From: Acidobacteriota bacterium
GTDB taxonomy: Bacteria; Acidobacteriota; Blastocatellia; Pyrinomonadales; Pyrinomonadaceae
Assembly: GCA_019239425.1 (NCBI GenBank)
Contig: JAFAZX010000064.1
Coordinates: 310,001 to 374,000, forward strand
Length of the DNA stretch: 64,000 nt
Direction of reading: 5' to 3'
Made by a program: the position numbers and the translations under genes. Below are positions 8,253 through 16,169 of the stretch, in pieces. Each line of letters opens with the position of its first letter. Position 1 is the stretch's first letter. The notes under the pieces were generated by a model, which was not told where the DNA came from, ran no database searches, and saw only the letters and a program-made list of their open reading frames with translations.

Positions 8253-10292
8253 TCAATTCGCGAAGGTGACCGTGTACTCGAAGATACAAGGTTTGTCCTT
8301 CGGCGCCGGATAGCCGCAGCCTTTGTCTTCAACCTTCAGAGAATATTCTTTGCCGGCATGTACCTCTCTCAAGATTTCATCCAACACCCCTTCGACGTAG
8401 CCCACCATGATGGGGCAGAAAGGTGATTTCTCACCCGGCTCAGGCGTCACTTCTGGAATCTCCGAGGCCAGGAAGTTGTTACTCACGACGAGTTGGCCCG
8501 TCTGTGCGTTGTCGCCCGGCACGTGACCCCATGACCCCCACCCCCCGCTCACGTCAAACGTGCACCACTGATTGATCCAGTCCACCGTCGAATTAATGTT
8601 TATCTCTATCATCTGCTCGATTGACGGCAGGAAAGTGACGAAGTCTTGCCCGAAGCCTCTCCCCATCTGTCTACCGATGTCTTGCGGGGAACCCGGCTCA
8701 ACCTCTGGAAGGGATTTCGATTTAACGACGACATCCGAAACTTGCGACTTGTTAACGACCTTCAGCATGAGCTGCTGCAATGTTCTGAGGTTGAACATGA
8801 TGTGCCGCATCTTATCGTTCCCGTGCATCCATTCCCCCAGCGGCGGGTTCAACCAGAATTGGGTTAATGCGAGCGGCTCGATTCCGGCGTACGCGGTCAC
8901 GTCGAGAGGGTCTTTCTTGTCAAAACCACCCTTCAGTTCCCGAAACATAAGCCACGAGTTGAGACCTGCGTTCTTCTTCGTCCATGTTGTCGGCGGGCCG
9001 ACGTATTTATTTTCAAACGCTTCACACCAGACAGGCACCATGCCCGCGAGCGCGCCCGTACCCTTCCATTTGTCTATGATTTCTTTGGGCTCGGTGAAGG
9101 AGAGGTGATACCTGAGACCTTCCGCTATGACTCCCGCCTCGGTCTCGAAGATCGCTTCGAGCCTGCCGATGTCCAACTTCCCATCATCGTCCACGACGCC
9201 TTCCGGTTTTTTTCCCTGGTCTTTGTCTTCCTCGCGTTCGGGCTTGCTGTCGGGCTCGCGTTTCGTGTTCCCGATGCGTTCGATGAGATGACGAATACTC
9301 CTGACGCCGTGCTCGAAATCGTTGTCGTAGATGAATCTGAGCAGCCGCGTGGGGACTGCCCTCAGCTTCGCACCGTACTTCCGGCGCAACAGCGCAATCG
9401 CGACGCACACCTTATCGACCTGGCGATCGGACTCATTATCATTCAACGACGGGATATTGATGTGGGTGCCATTTATCCGGGAGACTAAATCGGTGAGCTT
9501 ATTGCCGCTCCTATCCTTACGTGGTTTATTGGCATTCTTACGTGGTTTATTGGTATCTGGTTTATCGGAGTCGGCTGGCTTATTGGAGCCGGCGGCCGGT
9601 TGGAACGCAGCCGTCACTTCATCACTGCTGCCGGCCAGGACGATGACGGCCCGCCCGATCTCAAGGCGGTGGTCGCCCAGCGCAATCCTTCCGTCCCAGA
9701 GCAGCGGGAGCAGAAGGGGGTAGTATTCCCCCATCTTACTGTCAAACTCATCTAAGAAGAGGAGGGGCAGCTTACCTCTGACCGTCACGTTGCGCGCCCC
9801 GTCCACCGCCGCCGCGAGGTCGTCCGGCCCGCGCATGCTCGCCATATTAAACAGAACGACCTCGACCCTTTTTTTCAGGTTCTTAGTCTTCGCGACGCAC
9901 TCGACAAAGTGGGACTTCCCCTCGCCCGGGCTGGCCGTGATCACAAAGTTAAGCGGCTGTGAGTTTTTCTGGTCTTCGGCATACTCCTCAATCCGTCTGG
10001 TGAACTCGATAATTTTGTTGGTGTGTTTGTGATCTAACGTGGCATACCCCGGAAGGCATTCGAGGCTTCGTTCGACCGAAAACAGGAAGAGTGCCAACTC
10101 ATTTGCCGCTCTTTTACTTTTCTCTTCTTCCGGCAATGAAACGTTATGAACCCCGTCAGGAACTACGAGTCGCTCGATATGACCTCTGGCATCATTCAAC
10201 GTTTTTGGGGTAGGAGGGTATTCTTTCAAGAGGGGGTACTCGACCAAGCCCTGGAAGTCCGTTTTGAGGGAGTCTTGGGCGTGCCTGTTCAT
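8253..10292 (-). CDS. AAA+ ATPase with C-terminal V4R-like ligand-sensing domain
   Basis: This 679-residue protein starts at the ATG at 10292, with AAGGAGG nine bases upstream (10302-10308); the frame stays open to 10364. It has no signal peptide, so it is cytoplasmic. The AAA+ core shows Walker A SPGEGKSHF (121-129), Walker B LLFLDEFD (177-184), a sensor-1-like VIVLAGSSDE (217-226) and an arginine in GVRSIRHLIERI (329-340). A charged NKPxK-rich insert (236-262) interrupts the core. Residues 540-678 resemble the V4R (4-vinyl-reductase) fold: GGWGSWG, then VVSNNFLAS, then FCPIMVGYVEGVLDEIL, then a closing C-x10-C-I-F-E-Y. The part at 375-540 is not recognised. G+C is clearly lower than in flanking genes, suggesting transfer. 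No partner gene is obvious. The AAA call is firm; the V4R call is pattern-based. Confidence 0.85.
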   Translation of the reverse strand: MNRHAQDSLKTDFQGLVEYPLLKEYPPTPKTLNDARGHIERLVVPDGVHNVSLPEEEKSKRAANELALFLFSVERSLECLPGYATLDHKHTNKIIEFTRRIEEYAEDQKNSQPLNFVITASPGEGKSHFVECVAKTKNLKKRVEVVLFNMASMRGPDDLAAAVDGARNVTVRGKLPLLFLDEFDSKMGEYYPLLLPLLWDGRIALGDHRLEIGRAVIVLAGSSDEVTAAFQPAAGSNKPADSDKPDTNKPRKNANKPRKDRSGNKLTDLVSRINGTHINIPSLNDNESDRQVDKVCVAIALLRRKYGAKLRAVPTRLLRFIYDNDFEHGVRSIRHLIERIGNTKREPDSKPEREEDKDQGKKPEGVVDDDGKLDIGRLEAIFETEAGVIAEGLRYHLSFTEPKEIIDKWKGTGALAGMVPVWCEAFENKYVGPPTTWTKKNAGLNSWLMFRELKGGFDKKDPLDVTAYAGIEPLALTQFWLNPPLGEWMHGNDKMRHIMFNLRTLQQLMLKVVNKSQVSDVVVKSKSLPEVEPGSPQDIGRQMGRGFGQDFVTFLPSIEQMIEININSTVDWINQWCTFDVSGGWGSWGHVPGDNAQTGQLVVSNNFLASEIPEVTPEPGEKSPFCPIMVGYVEGVLDEILREVHAGKEYSLKVEDKGCGYPAPKDKPCIFEYTVTFAN

Positions 10293-10658
10293 GGTCAGCT
10301 TCCTCCTTCGTGCATCATCCCGCTTCTTTGAGGTGCGGCTTGGAGTAGTAGCACTTTGGTCCACGTCGGTCGTGGCCGTTTATCTCTCCTCGCTGGTTTA
10401 GAGGTTGGTGGCGGTAACGCGTTCAGACAGGCGCGAGTGCCCTTGAGAGCCGATACAATACTTCACGGCCCCATGACATTCAACAGAAATGTGAGGCGGC
10501 CCGAGTGCCTTAGCTCCACGAGAGCAGAAGCCCGGCACGAGGATCACATACACGCCCGGAGTCGGATAATAAACGTTATGTGTTTATGAGGGTAGACAGG
10601 CGGGCGTGGCGGCCGGTTAATTAAGACGGTCGCCACGTCCGCCTCCCGGCGGTCTTAA
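10293..10658 (-). terminator. Intergenic region with nested hairpins downstream of the M23/DUF4214 gene
   Basis: The first 60 bases past the M23-DUF4214 stop can fold two ways. An 8-bp arm ATTAAGAC (10620-10627) pairs with 10652-10659. Alternatively 10598-10611 pairs with 10631-10644, a 14-bp stem with one G-U. This looks like a terminator with alternative folds. The rest, up to the AAA gene start, presumably holds that gene's promoter; I see no clear boxes and no credible gene. Confidence 0.5.
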
Positions 10659-12998
10659 TCATTGACCGAATCTTTTGCGGTACTCGTCGGCCGAGAGGAA
10701 GGCCTTGACCATCTCGGCTTCGATGTAGTTGCCGCCGAACTCGTTGAGTTTCGAGAGCCAGAAGTTCCACCCGGCGTAGTTCAAGCCCACCTCGGGCGCG
10801 TCGCTCGGGTTGCGGCGCAAGTAGCCAAAGTACTCCATCAGCACGAAGGCGCGGTTCTTCTCACGCCGGTCGAGTTCGGCGTTCTCGGCCACCTTCCGCA
10901 GCACCGAGGCGCGGCCCGCCACGGTGTTGTTCGCCGTCAACTCGGCCAAGAGGCCCGCCCGCTCATCACCTGTGAGCACGCCGCCCGCGTTCTGGTTGAG
11001 CCGGTCGACGAACTGCTCGGGCGTCAGCGCGCCGTAGACGTCCGTGAAGCGCTGCCTTTGGACGAAGGTCTGCGTGTAGGCGACCTTGTTGCTCTCGAGC
11101 GTCTTCGCCCATTCGCCCACGCCCACGACGACGCCCGCGCTGATGAGCGGCGTGTCCTGCATGAACTCCGCGCGCGTGACGGAGGGCACGACCAGGTTCG
11201 TCGAGGTCTCGGTGCGGTCGCCGTAGGCGACCTTGTACATGCGCTCGACGAGGTAGCCCGTGTTCTGGAATTCGATGGAGAGGAAGAAGGCGGCCGAAAC
11301 GTTGACGCGCTTCACCTCGCGGCACTGCACGTCCGCCCCGCAGTTCTCTATCTCGCCCGTCCAGAAGGCGAGGCCCGAGGGGTCTGCCTCGCGGCCGAGG
11401 AAGTCCAGGTAGTGCTGGCGCACGAAGGTGCGCGCGTCGTCTATCGGGTTGAGCGGGGGGGCGCCGATCTGGATGGACGCCCCGATTTCGTACCCGGGCA
11501 CCTTGCCGTCCGAGGGCGTCACAGAGCAGGAGACGATGTCGTCCAGGTGCGTACTCCTGCTGGGCAGCGCGTCGGAGAGGGCGGCGCTCGTCACGTCCCG
11601 GACGAGCGCCCCGTTGACCCTCCACTGGTAGCGGTAGCGGACGATGTCGTAATCCGGGTCCTCGTTAACTAGGCTGGTGTTGACGCGGCAGAAGAGGACG
11701 TCGGCCGGCGTCGGCGGGTTGGCCGAAGACGCATCGATGGCGGCCGTGATGGGGTTGGGCGGGCGGTTGACGATCTGGTCTGCGGAGGCGACGACGGTCA
11801 GGGGGGCTTCGGCCACAGGTTGACCGTTGAGGTCAAAGAGGATGTGCCACGTCCCTGTCACGTTAAAGGAGATGTTATGCCCGAACGTGAGCCACCCACC
11901 GCGGAAGGGTGAGCCGTTGCCTAAGTTCCCCGGCGAGTCGAGGGCGATTGTCCCGTCAGGCCGCCTAAACCGCACTCGATGACTGAGGTTGGCAGGCATG
12001 TCACCGCCCAGGAGTACTCTAAAAAAGACGGTGCGCAGTCCCGTCACGAAGGAGCCAGTCCTGACGGCCTCGTCGTAGGGGAGCCCCGCTTGCCCGCTGA
12101 ACGGGGCGTCGCTGACCACGAAGTCTCTCGCGTAACTGCCCCGCCTGATGGGAATCTGGGAGGCCCAGTTGCTCGCGCCGGGACGGCACGGCCCCGCGTA
12201 CGGCTCATAAAAGGTGCCGGCGTATATGGATTCGAAATGCAGGTGAGGCCCGGTGCTGATCCCGCTGCTGCCGGTCTGGCCGATCTGGGTTCCGGCCGGC
12301 ACGAACTGGTTGAGGCTGACCGCCACGCTCCCCTTCTTCATGTGCCAGTAGAGGGCATAGTGGCCGTCGCCGTGCCAGAGGACGACGTAGTTGGCGGGGA
12401 CATTCGGGCCGGTCGTGTTCATGTCGAACTCGCCGTCGTGTGCGTCCACGACCATGCCGTCAAGGGCGGCGAAGATGGGGACGCCGATCTCCTGCCGCTT
12501 GAAGCTGTCGATGTCGGAATCGTGGCCCTTGTGTCCGTTGAGCGTGTAGCCGCTACAGTCGAAATCTTTAAAGCCGCCACCGGGGTCGAGGTCGACGAAG
12601 TTGTTCATGAACAGGTCCTGCCAGAGGTTGCCGGCCTGCGGGTGAAACGTGTAAGGCTGCGGCCCCGCCGCGACGCCTGCGGCCAGTGCGTCGGCCCGCC
12701 GCTTGACCTCGGAACCGACATACCGGGCCTCGAACTCGGCGATCATGCGGTCGATACGCTCGGCCTGTTCCGCCGTCGGGCCGTCGTTGGTCTGCCCCTC
12801 GGCGCCGTCGAGCTTCAGACCTTGCGCCGCGCTATTCAATATCGCGCCGGTGCGGTTTGCCCGCGGGCCTGCATTCGAAGAGGCGTGTCCGTCAGGCAGC
12901 CCCAGGGCACAGCCCAGCAGGGCCGCAACGAAGAGTGCGATGAACGTGCATCTGGATTTAACGCGATGACGAACGGCTAATCTGAGGGCTTGACGCAT
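10659..12998 (-). CDS. Secreted M23-family (LytM-like) protein with C-terminal DUF4214
   Basis: A 779-residue exported protein. The start is the ATG at 12998 (GGAG about ten bases upstream), giving MRQALRLAVRHRVKSR followed by a hydrophobic core, a long signal peptide. The M23 peptidase fold lies at about 150-260: the GVPIFAALDGMVVDAHDGEFD segment, YWHMKKG near 211 and the hallmark GPHLHFE near 249. M23 enzymes are zinc endopeptidases that cut peptidoglycan cross-bridges. Here the usual first ligand motif HxxxD is not clear, so activity is uncertain. A middle Ig-like stretch is followed by DUF4214 (about 519-779), with the same CGADxQCREVKRxNVSAAFFLSIEF core and YRKRFGQ end as the protein at 3740. 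The two may form a surface-exposed pair. Confidence 0.87.
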   Translation of the reverse strand: MRQALRLAVRHRVKSRCTFIALFVAALLGCALGLPDGHASSNAGPRANRTGAILNSAAQGLKLDGAEGQTNDGPTAEQAERIDRMIAEFEARYVGSEVKRRADALAAGVAAGPQPYTFHPQAGNLWQDLFMNNFVDLDPGGGFKDFDCSGYTLNGHKGHDSDIDSFKRQEIGVPIFAALDGMVVDAHDGEFDMNTTGPNVPANYVVLWHGDGHYALYWHMKKGSVAVSLNQFVPAGTQIGQTGSSGISTGPHLHFESIYAGTFYEPYAGPCRPGASNWASQIPIRRGSYARDFVVSDAPFSGQAGLPYDEAVRTGSFVTGLRTVFFRVLLGGDMPANLSHRVRFRRPDGTIALDSPGNLGNGSPFRGGWLTFGHNISFNVTGTWHILFDLNGQPVAEAPLTVVASADQIVNRPPNPITAAIDASSANPPTPADVLFCRVNTSLVNEDPDYDIVRYRYQWRVNGALVRDVTSAALSDALPSRSTHLDDIVSCSVTPSDGKVPGYEIGASIQIGAPPLNPIDDARTFVRQHYLDFLGREADPSGLAFWTGEIENCGADVQCREVKRVNVSAAFFLSIEFQNTGYLVERMYKVAYGDRTETSTNLVVPSVTRAEFMQDTPLISAGVVVGVGEWAKTLESNKVAYTQTFVQRQRFTDVYGALTPEQFVDRLNQNAGGVLTGDERAGLLAELTANNTVAGRASVLRKVAENAELDRREKNRAFVLMEYFGYLRRNPSDAPEVGLNYAGWNFWLSKLNEFGGNYIEAEMVKAFLSADEYRKRFGQ

Positions 12999-13205
12999 GA
13001 CGAGGGTTCTCCGCGGGGCGAAGGAGTAGGGACGTGCTCTGGTAGTTAGAGTCTGTCCCCTGCTCGGTACTACTCGGCGAGCGAGCTGAGTGCGGGGCAA
13101 TATAACCCAATAACTCTGCCCATGCTAACTAAAATGGGAGAGGTGAAAAAGCGTTTCGGGCAGAATCGGGCGCGTCTTATAGAGTAATTACAACGTCAGA
13201 GGGCT

Positions 13206-14189
13206 TCAGTCGCGCAGGCGGCTTTGGAAGAATTCCTTGATGTCGGCCCACATGGCCGGCGAGATGGTGTGTCCCACCCCGGGGTACATCTTCAACATAG
13301 CTTCGGGCAGTTTCTCGCCGTACACCGTTTTCGTGAAGGCCCAGCGCCCCTGTAGCGTCCTGCCGAAGAGGGCGAGGATCAAATCCTCGTCCTCCTTCTC
13401 GTAAGAGTCCCTGTAGATGACCGAGTCGTTCTCGTCGTCGCCGCCGAGGAACAGGAAGAGCGGCACGCGCCGCAGCGCCTCCAGGTCGAGCGCCCCGCCT
13501 GACACGGCCTTAAAGTCAGCGACGCCGACGGGGTAGCGAAGCGGCTGACCCTCCCAGGTCTCGACGGGGGCGATGGCCCAGCCGCCCGGCGAGCCCGCCG
13601 CCGCGGCCTTGACCCTTTCGGGATGCAGGAAGGCGAAGCGGTTGGTGAACATGCCCGCCGCCGAGAAGCCCAGCATCAGCACGCGCCTGTCCGCGCGCAG
13701 ACCTTCGCGGCCGAGCCGCGCCCTCGCGTCGTCGATCATGCGCATGAGCTGGAGGTCGAAGCGCCTGTACTCACGTTTCTCCGTGAGCAGCGAGTCGCGG
13801 TCGAGGGCGTGCGTGTAGATTGTCCAGTCGGATTTGGGGCGCGGGAACGCCGGCACGAGCAGGGCCACTTTTAACTGCGAGGCGAGGCGGCGCAGGTCTC
13901 CCGCCAAGCGGCGCGCGGCCGCGTCGTGGACGGAAAAGTCGTCGTCCAACGTGCCCGTGTTGTTCGGGACGACGAGGATGGTCGCCTTCGCGTGCTTGCC
14001 ATCACCTTCGCGCAGTTCCGTGGGCGCGTAGAGGTAGTAAGAGTAGTCGAAACCTTTACCGGGTTGTGCCTCGACGCGGACGGCCTCCGCGTTACTCCCC
14101 GCCTGATTCTGTGCGACACACAAAGTGGGGGCGGACAGGAGGAAGGCCACACAGCAGAAAAGAATCAGCCTCATGTAAGTCGGTTCCAT
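13206..14189 (-). CDS. Secreted alpha/beta-hydrolase (esterase-like)
   Basis: A 327-residue protein with a signal peptide (MRLILFCCVAFLLSAPTLCVAQ) and an alpha/beta-hydrolase core. It has the nucleophile elbow GFSAAG near residue 170 and a late GVGHT that would supply the catalytic histidine near 304. LFLGGDDENDS is a reasonable place for the acid. PNNTG and KSDWTIYTHALDRDSL recall feruloyl/acetyl-esterase-like and lipoprotein hydrolases of environmental bacteria. Two ATGs (14189 and 14174) are possible and both keep the signal peptide. A minus-strand TATAAT (complement of 14212-14217) sits 22 bases upstream of the first ATG, so the gene is probably monocistronic. The substrate is unknown. 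Confidence 0.82.
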   Translation of the reverse strand: MEPTYMRLILFCCVAFLLSAPTLCVAQNQAGSNAEAVRVEAQPGKGFDYSYYLYAPTELREGDGKHAKATILVVPNNTGTLDDDFSVHDAAARRLAGDLRRLASQLKVALLVPAFPRPKSDWTIYTHALDRDSLLTEKREYRRFDLQLMRMIDDARARLGREGLRADRRVLMLGFSAAGMFTNRFAFLHPERVKAAAAGSPGGWAIAPVETWEGQPLRYPVGVADFKAVSGGALDLEALRRVPLFLFLGGDDENDSVIYRDSYEKEDEDLILALFGRTLQGRWAFTKTVYGEKLPEAMLKMYPGVGHTISPAMWADIKEFFQSRLRD

Positions 14190-14211
14190 CCCAGACTCGT
14201 CTTCGGACTGA

Positions 14212-14217
14212 ATTATA
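14212..14217 (-). promoter_or_regulatory. Candidate -10 box for the secreted hydrolase gene
   Basis: The complement of these bases reads TATAAT, 22 bases upstream of the ATG at 14189. No good -35 match is present at 16-18 bases, so only the -10 is proposed. Confidence 0.4.
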
Positions 14218-14260
14218 CAACAGACGTTTGCCCCAAGACTCTGCACGCCGCTTCGAGGAC

Positions 14261-15460
14261 TCAGGAGGCGGCGCGCGCGTCGGCGAGGGGGCGGCGGAGG
14301 CGGAGGAACATGAGGGCCGAGGCGATCTGGAAGAGCACGCCGAAGGCGACGAGGGCGAAGAGCGAGCGGTCGTAAAGCAGGCCCATCGCGACGCTCCCCA
14401 GAAACCAGGCCACGCCGTAGACTGCGTTGAAGGTGCCGAAGGCGCTGCCGCGTTTGTTCATCGAGACGACCTGCGCGATGCCTGCGCGCAAGGTCGCGTC
14501 CTGCGACCCGAGTCCGACGGCCCAGCAGACGACGCTCGCCACCGCGCCCCAGTAGCCGAAGAGGAACCCGAGCGGCAACGTCAGCAGCGAGATCAAAATC
14601 CCCGGCACGAGCACGGCGATGCCGTGGCGGTCGAAGAGCCTTCCGAAGACGAGCGCCGTCAGACCGTTGACGCCCATCGCCCCGGCGTAGAGCAGAGGTA
14701 TCGTGGCCGAGTCCGTCAGCCGTGTCTTCTGGAAGTGATAAGCGAGCAGAGGGAAGTCTATGAAGCCGCAGGCGAGCACGCCCGCGGCGGCGACGTACGT
14801 CCAGAAGACCGCGGGGACGCGCTGCGCGGTCGGCGTGCGCGGCCTCTTCTCTGCCCCCTTGTTCGGGCGCACGGCGCGCGCCACTAAGAGCGCGACGAAC
14901 GCGCCCGCCGCCGGGGCCGCCAGCCACCAGAAGGCCGGCCCGAAGCTGTGCGTGCGCGCGACCGAGAGCGCGATGAGGAGCGGCCCCAGGACAGCGCCCA
15001 ACTGGTCGAAGGCGGAGTGGACGGCGAAACCCCAGCCGTGGCCGACGACCTCGGTCGCCTCCGAGATGAGCACGTCGCGCGCGGGGCCGCGCAGGCTCTT
15101 GCCCGTGCGCTCGACGACGACGAGCAGCGCCGCCGCCTTCCAGCTCCCCGCGAGCGCGAGCGTCGGGACGACCAGAAGGTTCAGGGCGTAGCCGACCGTG
15201 GTGATGAGCCAGTAGGCGCGCGTGCGGTCTGCGAAGCGCCCCGAGAAGAGGCGGAGGCTCGCGGCCACCATCTCGCCGAGGCCCGCGACGATGCCGACCT
15301 GCGCGGCCGTCGCGCCGAGGTCTTGCAGGAAGGGGCCGATGGCGCTGTGCGCGCCCTCGTACGTCATGTCCGCGAAGAGGCTGACGAAGCCGAAGCAGAC
15401 GATGAAGCGCATGGCGGCCTTGCGCAGGTTGGGCGAGACGTTTGGGGTGTGCGACCGCAT
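14261..15460 (-). CDS. MFS transporter
   Basis: A 399-residue, 12-helix major facilitator superfamily protein of the inner membrane. The ATG at 15460 (MRSHTPNVSPNLRKAAMRF) lies 5 bases after the stop of the GDT1-family gene, so the two are probably co-transcribed. Longer upstream reading is antisense-like Arg-rich sequence and is rejected. The loop 2-3 motif appears as SGRFADRTRAY, and RTGKSLRGPARDVL follows TM4-5. It resembles uncharacterised MFS families with the conserved FADMTYEGAHSAIGPFL N-terminus. No substrate can be named; with a cation transporter upstream, an efflux role is possible but unproven. Confidence 0.88.
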   Translation of the reverse strand: MRSHTPNVSPNLRKAAMRFIVCFGFVSLFADMTYEGAHSAIGPFLQDLGATAAQVGIVAGLGEMVAASLRLFSGRFADRTRAYWLITTVGYALNLLVVPTLALAGSWKAAALLVVVERTGKSLRGPARDVLISEATEVVGHGWGFAVHSAFDQLGAVLGPLLIALSVARTHSFGPAFWWLAAPAAGAFVALLVARAVRPNKGAEKRPRTPTAQRVPAVFWTYVAAAGVLACGFIDFPLLAYHFQKTRLTDSATIPLLYAGAMGVNGLTALVFGRLFDRHGIAVLVPGILISLLTLPLGFLFGYWGAVASVVCWAVGLGSQDATLRAGIAQVVSMNKRGSAFGTFNAVYGVAWFLGSVAMGLLYDRSLFALVAFGVLFQIASALMFLRLRRPLADARAAS

Positions 15461-15465
15461 CGGTT

Positions 15466-16053
15466 TCAGAACTCGCCGGTGAGGGTCTCGACCACGGAGA
15501 GCAGGCCGAGGATGAGCATCAGCGCGACGCCGCAGACGCGCACGGCGCGCGGCGGGACGTGGCTCCGAATCCAGCCGCGCACGCCCGCGCCGACCGAGGC
15601 CGCGAGCACGCCCTTCAAGACCATCGCCGAGACCGCCCCGACCCACACGACCAGGGGCTGGCCGAAACGCGCCGACATCGTCGCGGCGGTGATCTGACCG
15701 ACGTCGCCCCACTCGGAGAGGAAGATGGTCGCGAAGGAGACGAGCGCGGCCTTGCGCGCGGTGTGCTCGCGGCGCTCGCCGTCAATCTCGACGGGCTTGC
15801 GCCAGAGTGCGACGGCGACGCCGATGAAACTCGCGGCCGTCACGCCCGCCACGAGCAGGCGCGGCAGGCGCGCGATGGCCGTGCCGACCAGCACCGCCAC
15901 GCCCATCTTGAGCGTGAAGGCGAGCGCCATCCCGAGCATCACCGGCGCGGTGCGGTAGCGCGAGGCGAGCACGCCCGTCGTGTAGAGGAGTTTGTCGCCG
16001 ACGATCTCCGCCAGGAAGACGGCGCCGAAGGTCGCGAAGAGGACGCTCAGCAT
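15466..16053 (-). CDS. GDT1/TMEM165 (UPF0016) family cation transporter
   Basis: A 195-residue, six-helix membrane protein of the UPF0016 family, which exports Mn2+ or exchanges Ca2+ for protons in bacteria, yeast and mammals. The two family motifs are AEIVGDK (residues 15-21) and SEWGDVGQ (about 113-120). The second normally reads EWGD(K/R)(T/S)Q, so the basic residue is replaced by Val here. I choose the ATG at 16053; an in-frame GTG at 16083 falls inside a dispersed hairpin repeat and is unlikely to be the start. It is the first gene of a likely two-gene unit with the MFS transporter. Confidence 0.87.
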   Translation of the reverse strand: MLSVLFATFGAVFLAEIVGDKLLYTTGVLASRYRTAPVMLGMALAFTLKMGVAVLVGTAIARLPRLLVAGVTAASFIGVAVALWRKPVEIDGERREHTARKAALVSFATIFLSEWGDVGQITAATMSARFGQPLVVWVGAVSAMVLKGVLAASVGAGVRGWIRSHVPPRAVRVCGVALMLILGLLSVVETLTGEF

Positions 16054-16078
16054 ACGCTCGCGACTATACAAGAAATTA

Positions 16079-16147
16079 ACCACAGAGACACAGAGGCACG
16101 GCTTGTTGAGCTATGAACTCTAAGCTGTGCCTCTGTGTCTCTGTGGT
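16079..16147. repeat. Dispersed hairpin, family 1, copy a
   Basis: Two perfectly complementary 21-base arms (16079-16099 and 16127-16147), built on ACCACAGAGACACAGAGG, enclose a 27-base loop. Related copies lie near 23768, 39912, 42353, 46007 and 47474. It sits between the GDT1 gene and the 3' end of the pectinesterase fusion. Confidence 0.9.
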
Positions 16148-16169
16148 GGAAGCTCCCCGTCCGGGTCTC

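Noticed and set aside
8253-10292. AAA+ protein as a sigma54-dependent activator
   Set aside because: No GAFTGA loop and no Fis-type helix-turn-helix; the V4R-like domain is at the C-terminus rather than the N-terminus.
10356-10589. 77-residue plus-strand open frame between the AAA+ and M23 genes
   Set aside because: No ribosome-binding site or recognisable sequence; it overlaps the likely promoter of the AAA+ gene.
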